NCBI GenBank assembly: GCA_022605405.1 | Contig: JABYQQ010000016.1 | Span: 930,001 to 994,000 of the forward strand | DNA: 64,000 nucleotides | Source of the DNA: Earliella scabrosa | Lineage: Eukaryota > Basidiomycota > Agaricomycetes > Polyporales > Polyporaceae | Reading direction: 5' to 3' | Shown here: positions 25,018 to 35,721 of the stretch, in pieces | How positions within the stretch are numbered: the first letter of the stretch is position 1 | How the letters are laid out: every line of letters starts with the position of its first letter | Position numbers and translations under genes: made by a program | The notes under the pieces: generated by a model | What the model was told of the DNA's origin: nothing | The model's input: only the letters and a program-made list of their open reading frames with translations | The model's database searches: none

Positions 25018-26328
25018 ATGCCTCAATACTGGAATCTGTACGCCTGAGGCTGAGTGCTGATACGTCCCCTACACCGCCGCCCACTAACCACCGCTTCTGG
25101 CAGCTATTGCGTTAGTACACGCGAGCATAAGGACACCCATGGCGGTCGGGAGCTCGGCAACTTCTTCTTCTGCAAGCAGGCGTTTTTGGTCAGAAGTATC
25201 ACTGAGCCCTTCATATCGTGAGTCATCGATAACTTCTCGCACTGTTCCATCGCTCATCGCACAACCGGCGCATGTAGTCCAAAACTCAAAGCACATCTCG
25301 ACTCCCTAGCCAACAAGTCTCTCATGAAATACGAGAAGGGGCTTCTTGCGCTCCCCACCGACATCCTCCTCACCCTTTTCACGGAATACGACCTCGGCCA
25401 CCTTGAGATCGGCCTTCTGGCCATCACCTGCAGGCAGCTCCATGAGCTCTGCGGAGAATTGATCCGAGAGAGCCAAGCGCACTACAGCGCGCGTTGGAGG
25501 CATTGTCGGATAGCATGCATTGGCGAGTACGCTAAGTTCGAAGATCTTCCACAGGGCCTACTCAAAGACGAAGACATCGCGCTCATCAGGAGCAAGCGCG
25601 CCGCCCGCGAGAGTATGAACTACGGTGGGGTGAACGCAATCGCGCGGGAGGAGGCCTGGCTGTGGCGGGGGGCGTTCACGTACAAAGAGCACTGGGAGAA
25701 CACGAGATGGCTGGCCCGTATGAGGCCGGTCGAGCGCGAGATGCTCATGCTCGTGTTCAGCGTGACCTACGCACCGGAGCGGAAGGACTGGGTCCTGTGC
25801 AACCACTCCAAGAAACAGTACGTCCGCGCCTCGGTCATCGCACAGCTCTCTGGCCACCCCAACGACCTCCAGCCGTTCCTGCTGAATTGCAAGGTCGACC
25901 TTGGCCATGCCTTGCTTACGCGCATCTGCTGGTCGTCTGTGGACGATGTCTCGTTGAACGAGGACCGAAACCCGACGAAGATTCATCGCGGACCGTGGGC
26001 GGGCGATCGGTTCTCGATTACGACCATGGATCGTTCGGTGCTCGATCCGGAAGAGGGTGGCGAGCATCAGTGGACGGATGTGAGCCACGAGGTGGCACGA
26101 GACCTGATTCAAATCTATCGGGCGCAATATGACAAGGAGTGGTTGCAGAAGATGGAAGGCAAGATCCAGCCGTTCGATTATCTAGAACACTGGTGGTTTA
26201 TGTCCGATGGGGAGGATGAGGCGGCTAGGACCGCGGCGGATCGGTATAACACAGGGATGATTTGGAAGATGAGGAACGAACTCACGGGCCGGTGCAGAAC
26301 AGATTGGTCTTTCGGTGAAGAGTGGTGA
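25018..26328 (+). CDS. F-box-like protein, paralog A
   Basis: Member of a basidiomycete family beginning MxQYW and carrying an F-box-like motif. Exons 25018-25037 (20 nt), 25104-25217 and 25278-26328 encode 394 residues. Exon 1 gives MPQYWNL, exon 2 the conserved segment LGNFFFCKQAFLVRSI, and exon 3 the F-box-like LLALPTDILLTLFTEYDL and a long conserved region (DWVLCNHSKKQYVRAS, VDLGHALLTRICWSS). Paralog B at 30168 has the same intron positions and the same lengths for exons 1 and 2 (20 and 114 nt), which confirms the model. A substrate-adaptor role in ubiquitination is inferred. A retrotransposon was inserted about 155 bp after its stop codon. Confidence 0.85.
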
Positions 26329-26481
26329 GGACTTACAATTCGGACTCCGTACAGAAGGCGTAGGTACCACTTACTACTTAGAAGCACTGCTTGCTTGTAT
26401 TCTCGCATCTCGCACACGCCCTCTCAAATTCTTCCCCATATGCATAGTACCCACCTGGTGACCCAGTGGTTGCTCTGATGT

Positions 26482-26491
26482 AACGTATTAG
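26482..26491 (+). repeat. Target-site duplication, left copy
   Basis: AACGTATTAG here is repeated exactly at 29701-29710, bracketing the LINE insertion. It may extend to 13 bp (plus TTT), which cannot be separated from the adjoining poly(T). Confidence 0.9.
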
Positions 26492-29400
26492 TTTTTTTTT
26501 TTTTTTTTTTTTTTTTTTTGGTTTCCTTGTTTTACGCCCTGGAGGGCCTCGCCCTATGGTAGGCGTAACTGTACACGGTAACTAGCGTATGCAACGGTGC
26601 GGAGGGGAGTCACTGGACAGGGATAGAGGGGAAGGGATTAGGTCGAGGCTGACGACCATCGCCAATAGTGAGTCACCGTAAGGTGGGTGTAGTAGTGTAG
26701 GTAGTGGTACTGTGAATAGATATGATGTGAGGAGAAGGGAGAGATGACGGAGGCGGGCTCCCCATTGCGCACAGTCCCCGCCGCCCTTGACCGTTAAGGA
26801 TCGGTAGGGACACGGGTTATAAACCTCCCGCCCTTTCTGAGGGCGGTTGCACCCCCGGGCGTGGGCCTCTTGCGGCGGGAGGGTACGTGCGGCAATTGCC
26901 TCGACGCACGTCGGAACTCCCCCGCTCCCAGGGCGTGAGGGCTGTGCGCAATGTAGCCATATCTACTAGCGGCGAAAGCTCTGCGTCGTCGAGTCGTGCA
27001 TGCTGCAGCAGAAGATGTGCTAGAGAAGAGGAGAGAAAGAGAAAAGTCAGCGCGCAGTCACTGTCCTGGCGGGTAGCAGGGCTCAGTCGTCATCAATGTT
27101 ATCCTTAAGTTCTGCCAGTTCGCCGAAGGATGCGCGGAGGCGGCCCGTTGCATTGATGTAGTTGAAGAGTGGGCGCATGGCCTTCTGCGTGGCAAGGAGG
27201 ACCGAGAGGGTGCGTCCGGCACGGCCTAGCGGGGCCAGGTGGACTGCGCGGTGGAGGGAGTAGGCGGGGCAGTCGAGAAGGAAATGCGAGACGGACTCCT
27301 GGGCTTCTTCGCAGGCGGGGCAAGTGGCTGTGAGAACCTTGCCTATCCGCTCAAGGTGCCGGTAGAGGGGGACGTGTCCTGTGCGCAGCTGGAAGAGGAG
27401 GTTAGCATGGCGACGGGGCAGCGAAGAGACCAGCCGTGTGTAGGCCTTCGACGGCAGGTGGCGGTCGACCTCCGCCATACGTCGTCCGCGTCGCGACTCC
27501 TGCCAGTTATGCTTTGCCTTCTCCTGCAGCGCGTGCTTGAAGTTTTGGCGCGCACGCGAGGCACTGAGCGGGAGGGTCTTGCGCAGGCTCTTCGGTAGAG
27601 CACGGGGCGCGCTGGATCGCCCGCCGGCCGCTTCTTTTGCCGCTGTGTCCGCCCGCTCGTTGCCCTCGACTCCCTCATGACCAGGGACCCATCGGAGGGT
27701 GAGCCGTATCCCAGGGTGGGCCTCGCGGAGCTTCTGCACGGAGTCATGGAAGATGTCAGTGAGGTATCGTCCCGGAGCAGCGGTACGTAGCGTGGAGGCT
27801 TGTATAGTCGCCGTGTTATCCAGCGCGATTGACGCTCGCTTGATCGGCCGCCGTTCGGAGAGGAGGAGCTGTAGGGCGAGGATCGTCCCCACGATCTCCG
27901 CCTCGTATACTGTGTGCCTCGACGAAGGGCCCAGGTGGTAGTGGAGAGTGCGCGGGCGGCGCGCGCCCGGTGCGTAGAGCACGGCTGCTGCGCCCACCCC
28001 ACCGTCAATGTCCGAGCCGTCAGAGTAGACCCGGTACGCGCCGTCGCGCGCCCAGCGCGCGTCGTCCTCTACCGCCTTCTCGCGATCCCGGATGATTCGT
28101 ACGCGGTGCTTGGGGCGCCAGCGGGGGTGCAAACGGGTTGGGGAGATGCGCTCTGTGTGCAAGTAGTCGAGGTGGGGTCGGTACGCGTCTAGGAGCTCGT
28201 GGAGGGCGGACCGGTGTCTGCGCACAAAGCGACGGCCGGCACGACGAACGTGTGGCGAGAGGGGATGGTCGTGAGGCAGTGAGCAGAGTCGGACCGCTGC
28301 CCGGTGGCATACCTGGTCGACGAGGAGAGGGAAAGGGAGAAGGTCAGCGTGGGCCGCCATGGAGTCCGAGGCGGTGGAGCGGAGGCCGCCCGACATCACC
28401 AGGAGGGCCTGTCGGTGGATCCGCCCCAGTCGATTGACGTGTCCGACGGAGCCGTGTCGCTTCTTCTTACCAGGGATCTTGCGCACCGGTGTGAGGAAAG
28501 TGTCCGCCCCATAGAGCATGCTGGGAACAACCACCGTGAGGTACAGGCGCCTCACGACCGCAAGTGAGAGGCCGTTTCGCATGTGAGCGAGTCGGCGCAG
28601 GAGAGAGACCCACTTGCTGCCTTTGGCCTGGGCAAGGGCAACGTGCTGGTGAAAACGCAGATTGTGGTCGAGGAGAACGCCCAGGAACCGGTGGTGGTCG
28701 GTTGGCGGGATGCGCGTGCCATCCGAAAGCTGAAGCGTGGGGCCGAGATCCTTCAAGCGCGACTTGCAGTTGAGGAGCGCAAATTTGTCCAGGGAGAACG
28801 ATGAGTTGTGCGATCGAGACCACTCCAGACCGCCACCGTCGCGCTCGAGGAAGAGTCGGATCTTCTCGTGGCAAGCCGCGAAGCTACCACCCGTGACCAC
28901 AAGCGCGACATCGTCCATAGATCCTACCGCCGTCTCTCCGTTCTTCAGTTGTGCGCTGTCAATGAGGTCGGAGTTGTAGAATGCGTAGAGAATCACCGAT
29001 AGGGGACAGCCCTGGTCGATACCGCTCCGGATGTCGAAAAGGTCGGACGTGTAGTCGTCGAAGATAAGCCGGGTTTTCCGCCCCGCTAGCTTCTCCCTGA
29101 GCCAGTCGACGTACTCAGAGGGGACGCCGCGCATCCGGAGGTTGTGGAAGAGTCGGTCCGGCGACGCTGCAGGGAAGGCCGACTTGATGTCCAGGAAGAC
29201 GACCGAGGCTGCCTTGCCTTGCCGCCAAGCGTCCTTGACTGTCTTCGTGACAAGGTGTATAGAGTCGGTGGTAGTGCGTCCAGCACGACCACCGAACTGA
29301 TAGCTAGCTAGAAGCGAACGCTTTTCAGCCTCGTACACGAGCACGTCAGCCACGCACCGGGATAGGATCTTTGACATGCAGTTCAGCAGAGCGATTGGTC

Positions 29401-29700
29401 GCCAGGCTTTGGCAACGGTGTAGTCCGTCTTTCCAGGCTTCTTCAGAACGACCGTGTCGGAGATCTTCCACCGCTCCGGGTAGTAGCTGAGCGCGAAGGT
29501 CGCCCGGAAAAGCGAGCCAAGCGTCGGTACCAGGAGGTCCGCGCAGTGCTTGTAGACCTCGTTGGGGATAGCGTCCGGGCCCGGGGCTTTGAAGGTGCGC
29601 AAGGCCTTGATCGCGCCTCGCACTTGATCGTCGGTGATCGGCTTGAACCGGAACTTCGGCTGCGGGTAGGGAGCCTGAGGGATGGGCTGGGTGCTGGGCG
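26492..29700 (-). mobile_element. 5'-truncated non-LTR retrotransposon (LINE, Tad/I-like with RNase H)
   Basis: A 3.2-kb element on the minus strand. It ends in a 28-nt poly(A) tail (T run at 26492-26519) and is flanked by a perfect 10-13 bp target-site duplication. A 3' UTR of about 560 nt, GC-rich with short palindromes, separates the tail from the stop codon. The 5' end is cut inside the reverse transcriptase region: the reading frame stays open to the very boundary, with no endonuclease domain or first ORF left. The clean frame and perfect duplication indicate a recent insertion. It landed between two paralogous F-box-like genes without breaking either. Confidence 0.92.
27083..29700 (-). 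CDS. LINE polyprotein: reverse transcriptase, RNase H, zinc knuckle (5' partial)
   Basis: Open frame of about 870 codons with no start at its true beginning; the first internal Met is at 29623. Counting from that Met: RT motif A FLDIKSAFP with Asp 145, the catalytic pair in SMDDVALVV at 237-238, and the QGCPLS motif before it. RNase H begins YSDGS (Asp 535), with further acidic residues in YEAE (about 574-576), LDN (602) and the WVPGH...NERAD block (645-659). A Cys-rich knuckle (CPACEEAQESVSHFLLDC) lies near the C-terminus, as in Tad/I-type fungal elements. All key residues of the retained part are present, but without the endonuclease and 5' end the copy should be unable to move itself. Confidence 0.92.
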
Positions 29701-29710
29701 AACGTATTAG
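29701..29710 (+). repeat. Target-site duplication, right copy
   Basis: AACGTATTAG, identical to 26482-26491, directly abuts the truncated 5' end of the LINE. It continues as TTTGAC into the host DNA. Confidence 0.9.
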
Positions 29711-30167
29711 TTTGACAAAGCTGTTCTTTGTCGTGGCTCCAACCTTAACTCCAGATCCTGCAAGAGTTTTTCTTGCTCATCATCCGTCGATGCGCAGGGT
29801 AATTTTCTTCTTGAGCATTGAATATGGCGGGAGAAGGATGATCAATCGGATGCACCCTCGCTCCGTGATCTGGAATGAAGTTGTGAACACACTGTCCCAC
29901 TCACATCATCCTCAGAATTGCGCGACAATCCTCCGTCGGCTCACAAGCTGGGGCCCATTGATAGGCGAATTGAGGAGCCAAGGAACAATAGGACAATAAA
30001 TGGGGGACAATGGAAGTGGCCAAGCGCCCAGATCCCCGCCCTAACCACCTGTTGCCTGTTATATAAAGAGCTCCGTGAGTGGTAGCTCACATCCTCAAGT
30101 CTTTCCTCTGACCACCACTGTCAGCAGTTCATCCGCAAGCCTTCCTAACCGCTACCACACACAAGCA
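29711..30167 (+). promoter_or_regulatory. Promoter and leader of F-box-like gene B
   Basis: About 460 bases. A good TATA box, TATATAAA, lies at 30060-30067, 101 bp before the start codon. No other gene was seen. Confidence 0.6.
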
Positions 30168-31406
30168 ATGGGTCAATACTGGAAATTGTACGTTGAGCAT
30201 GACATCTACTTAGTATCGTCTAAGCTCTGCCACCGCTGCTAACCAATTGGTTGTAGCTTTTGCGTCAGCCGTCACGAGTACATGGAAGTAAACGGAGGGC
30301 TCAAGCTTGGAGAATTTTTCTTCAACAAGCAAGGATTCTTGGTGCGGAGTATCGCCGATTCCTTCATGCCGTGAGTGGCTTCCATGTGTTACCTTCGCCA
30401 TCCCTAACCAGTCCGTCATTGCAGCCCCAAGCTAGAGAAACACCTAGAGTTTGTAGCCACCAAGCCGATGGTTAGCTATGATAAGGGGCTGCTTTCCCTC
30501 CCGACGGATATCCTACGCACCCTCCTCGACCTCCCCGACATTGGCATCCTCGAGCTCGGGGCACTGGCCGTCACTTGCCGACAGCTGTACTACCTCTGCG
30601 AGAAAATCATCCGGGAGTGCCAAGAAGAGTCCAGCGCGCGCTGGAGGTACTGTCGCATCGCATGCATCGGCGACTACGCTCAATACGAAGACCTGCCTGC
30701 CAGTCTGCTGAACGACGGAGACCGCGCACGTATCGAAGCCGAAATTAAGCTCGGCTCCGAAGGCTACATGGGGTACGCCGGGATTGGCTCGATCGCAACA
30801 ACGGAGGGCTGGGTGTGGCGCGGCTCGTTCTCGTACCAGCAATCCGCGGACAATGCGAGGTGGATGAAGCGCTTCACGCCGGCCGACCGCAAGATGTTCT
30901 TGACCGTGCTCGGGATCGCGTTCCCTCCGGAGCGCAACGACTGGGTGCTGTGCAACCACACCAAGAGGCAGTACGTCCGCGCATCGACAATCGCGAAGCT
31001 CTCTGGGTACCCCGACGACCCGCAGCCCTTCCTCCCGAACTGCAGGGTCGACCTTGGGCACGCGCTTCTGACGCGGATCTGCTGGTCGACATCTGATGAC
31101 ATCGCCATCTCGAGGAACCCGACGAAGCTGCACCGTGGATTGTGGGTGGGCGATCGGTTCTCGGTCACGACGCTGGACCGATGCGTCGCGGTGGAAGGCA
31201 GGCCGGAGTGGACGGACGTGAGCGACGAAGTCGCTCGGGACTTGATCCAGATCTACCGGGCTGAGTATGGCAAGGAGTGGTTGCAGAGCATAGAAGAAGG
31301 GGCGTGGCCGGTGGATTACCACGAGTGCCGCTGGTTTGCGTCTGACGGAGATGATGACGTCGCTCGCCGCGGCCGGTACACGCGGGCGAGGAGGCCTTCA
31401 ATTTGA
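30168..31406 (+). CDS. F-box-like protein, paralog B
   Basis: Paralog of the gene at 25018, same orientation. Exons 30168-30187, 30257-30370 and 30425-31406 encode 371 residues. Exon 1 encodes MGQYWKF; exon 2 the conserved LGEFFFNKQGFLVRSI; exon 3 the F-box-like LLSLPTDILRTLLDLPDIGI and the conserved NDWVLCNHTKRQYVRAS and VDLGHALLTRICWSTSDD. Intron positions and phases equal those of paralog A, so the pair arose by tandem duplication, later split by the LINE. The C-terminus is shorter and ends in a basic RRGRYTRARRPSI. The role is inferred from the F-box-like motif only. Confidence 0.85.
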
Positions 31407-32746
<1,340 letters not shown>

Positions 32747-32904
32747 TCCCCGTGAGTACGCCGCGCCCTCTGAACAGTTGACGCACGCAGGCACGAAATC
32801 ATTGACAATCTAACTGTACAGCGATATATACGATTCAATACATCCATAGGAACGCCGACACGTAAAGCAACAATATTAGTGCAAACACGAGTCACCCTGG
32901 CATT

Positions 32905-33125
32905 GCGCCGTGATGTGCTGGTCACCCATGAGGGTTTCACTGGGCGAATTCATGGCCCCTTAGACTTGTACATTGAGAGCCTTGACCTGTCGTGCACGAG
33001 GAAGAGGCAGGCTCTTTGATATCTTTCTTCAGAAATTCGATGATATTTGTTCCGACATCGGGGTAATACGGACAAAGGCGACACGTACGCACTCACCGCA
33101 GATGAAGCGTCCCAGCACACTTGCA
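32905..33125 (-). pseudogene. Decayed fragment of the Adp1-like ABC transporter gene
   Basis: This segment aligns by eye with 38515-38775, the exon 5/6 region of the ABC transporter gene at 35722-39750, in the same orientation. Shared blocks include CCTTGACCTGTCGTGCACGA, GAGCGAATTCATG versus GGGCGAATTCATG, and CAGATGAAGCGTCCC. The intron-region sequence is also represented, so the copy was made from DNA, not from spliced RNA. Many substitutions and small indels interrupt the frame, and no other part of the gene is present. It lies between the PLP-protein gene and the NTPase gene. Confidence 0.7.
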
Positions 33126-33166
33126 AGTTAGTCCCTGCCTTTGCCCTCGATGTTTACATCCGGCTT

Positions 33167-33175
33167 ATCTGATAA
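33167..33175 (+). promoter_or_regulatory. ATCTGATAA, iron-type GATA element
   Basis: Exact match to ATCWGATAA, the site bound by fungal iron-regulatory GATA factors (Urbs1/Sre/Fep1 family). The surrounding CTTATCTGATAAG is also found at 40083-40095. It lies about 118 bp before the start codon of the NTPase gene. Function is not shown by sequence alone. Confidence 0.4.
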
Positions 33176-33292
33176 GGCGTCGCCACAAATGCGGACGCGG
33201 AATAGGAGACCCCTGTTCATGCTTGTGTACTTACCACACGCCGTCTCTATCCAGTGTCGTCTAAGTCTGTGCTTTGCATCCGCTCTGTCGGG

Positions 33293-35341
33293 ATGGCGTC
33301 GTCGCCGACGGAGTCATCGAGTCAAGTCTCGCCTTCATCATTATTATCTGAAGATGCCAGACGTGCCCGCCAGGAGCGATTCAAGAACAACAACGCTAGT
33401 GAGTTTGTCGACATGCCATCCGCTCACTAACTACTAACCGCAGCTATCACACCAGATCCTGAATCGTGGACATGGCAAGCGAACCTTGAAAGGAAATGGG
33501 AGCCCGCACCTCCTGAGTGGCAAGCTTTCAACGAACACTGGCGCGCCTCCACCGAAATCATGAAGGCGGGACAAATCTTACCTACGCGCATCCCTGGCCA
33601 TCAACTTCGGACGAAGAAGCAGTGCATCTATGTCCGCCAATCCTACCTGGATACATATGAACGCACCTGGCGCGCAGTGTGTTCGGAACAGGAAGGTGCG
33701 CTGATCACAGGCCACCCCGGCGTCGGTGCGTTGCTTGCCCCCTCTTCCCCTAGTGGGCTGCTGACACAATCGTCCTTGATACGCAGGCCGGACAATGTTT
33801 CTTTGGTACCTGCTCCTTTGCCTACTGCAAGCCAAGCAGGTCGTCCTCGTCCATATGCCAGACATTCGCCCCCTACTCTTCTTCCACGACAGGGTCTATT
33901 TCCAGCGACAGTCTACTTCACCTGAGGAAGCCTTTGAGGCATGTGAGGCTGATCTCCTCCCCGAAGTCCTCGTGGACGATGCATTCATTTGGTCTCTTTA
34001 CGACGCCGAGAAGAGACCAGACCCTCCACCGCTTGCGACGGGCGATCGCTGCTTCGTTGTTCAGACGCCATCAACCCATCCAAGCCGCACCCAGTGGATC
34101 CAGACGCGCCTTTGCTTCCGTAGCGCGGCCCTTCCTCTGTGGACCCGTCAAGAGCTTCGCGACGCGTGAGTGAATCCCGCTTGTCCAGCGCATTCCACTC
34201 GCATGTTCAATGTGGACGCATCAGGTTTCCTCTGTACAAATACGCCGACAGACTGAGAGAATTTCTGTCGGTCGCTCTCCTGCTTTGGCCCAAGCCAATA
34301 CCAGAAAGATTCATCGAGCAGAGAGTCATGACAGCGCTCAGAGCTGCCTATGGCGACGAGCGTCCTGACTCGGTCGAGTCTATGCTTGACACTCTCCTGG
34401 ATATGGCCATCGAGATAGGTGGATACACCCCATTTGAGGTGCACGACGCCATGTGTGACCTTGGGGGAGGAAGGGCAAAGCCTTGTAAGGAGCTCGGGTC
34501 CATGCATCCAGATATCTGCCAACTCGTCGAGAGCTGGGATGATCTGTCCTATAAGGATCTCTCCCATCCCGCTCTCTGTGTCTATCCGGAGCGCTGCGAC
34601 GATGACGGGGAGATCTCTTGGGCCGTCGCGTTCAAATCCCGCTGGGTCGCAGAATACATCGCGGGTCTACTCAGGGACACGGAGGCGCATAGGTGGATCT
34701 CGTCGTTCAGCCGCATTCCGAAGGCTGCATACATGGCAGATCAACTATTCGAGCCCCTCGCTCATCGCGCCCTCACGCAGACGGTCGACAAGAAACCATG
34801 GGTTTTTCTCCCCATGAAGAAGAGCTCCAACACCGACCCGGATGAACCCACATTTGAAGTCGACGTCGAGCGGGGCACGGCACCACTCACGTTCCCGAAG
34901 GTCAAACGCAAACGATTGGACTTCCCCAAGCTTCCAACATCGCTCGAACACCGTTCTTACTACGTCCCGATCGCCCCCACCCTCCCCCTCATCGATAGCT
35001 TCACCGTCGATATCGACGAGAAGTCGCTCTCTGGGACGCTGTGGCTATTCCGATTCACTACAGGGACTGCGCACACCGGTTCTGCCGAGGATTTTGTGAA
35101 GATCCGCCAGCTAGTCTCAACCCTGCATGACCAGCTGGCGTCTCTGGAACCTCCGAAGAAGAGGTCAAGGAGGGATGGGGCCCAGCGTGAACGCTCACCC
35201 TCCGTGATGGTCCGTTACATCCTCGTCTCCCCCGCCAACAACTCGAATATCTTCACGTGGAAGATGCCCCCTGGATGGAGTTCCGATACTTCACCCACCG
35301 ATCATCAGGGCGATGTATATCTCCTCGAGATCCCGCTGTGA
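33293..35341 (+). CDS. P-loop NTPase of an expanded basidiomycete family
   Basis: Exons 33293-33398, 33444-33725, 33787-34165 and 34225-35341 encode 627 residues. The N-terminal part has WEPAPPEWQAFNEHW and the P-loop GHPGVGRT, followed by MFLWYLLLCLLQAKQVVLVH and a likely Walker B region ending IWSLYDAE. Family members normally read GKT; here the codon after the intron is CGG, giving Arg in place of the invariant Lys. The C-terminal half has no motif I can name and ends with a basic KKRSRRD patch and a short hydrophilic tail. Related proteins are sometimes annotated as Crinkler- or retrotransposon-hot-spot-like; I infer this from layout and do not claim an effector role. Confidence 0.72.
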
Positions 35342-35721
35342 GTAGGTAGAAGTGCGTCCATGGTAGTGTAGCTGCGATTCTACCTACCGTGACCTTCGCC
35401 GTCTCTGCCTAGCCAACTGGAATCCTCTCATACTCGTCCGGACGAAGATGGAAGAGCTGAAGGTACACACAAGCAACCAATCGCGACATGTTCGCTCTTG
35501 GTTCGCTCGGTCGCATCGAGTCCAGAGTACACCCACGGTGATAGAGCACAATCATATACTATAGTATCGTACAGCGACGTCTACAACACAAGAGATCCAG
35601 AGGATTGCCGAACGTAAGGCACTATCATGTATAGTAGTAGGATTCGTGTGTAGGGCAGGCTACACGCCAAACAGAAGGAATTGAGCAGAAATCATCGTCG
35701 ACCACCGCCGTAGCACGGGCA
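35342..35721. other. Intergenic between convergent genes
   Basis: About 380 bases between the NTPase stop codon and the ABC transporter stop codon. There are no coding signals; it is probably two 3' UTRs. Confidence 0.5.
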
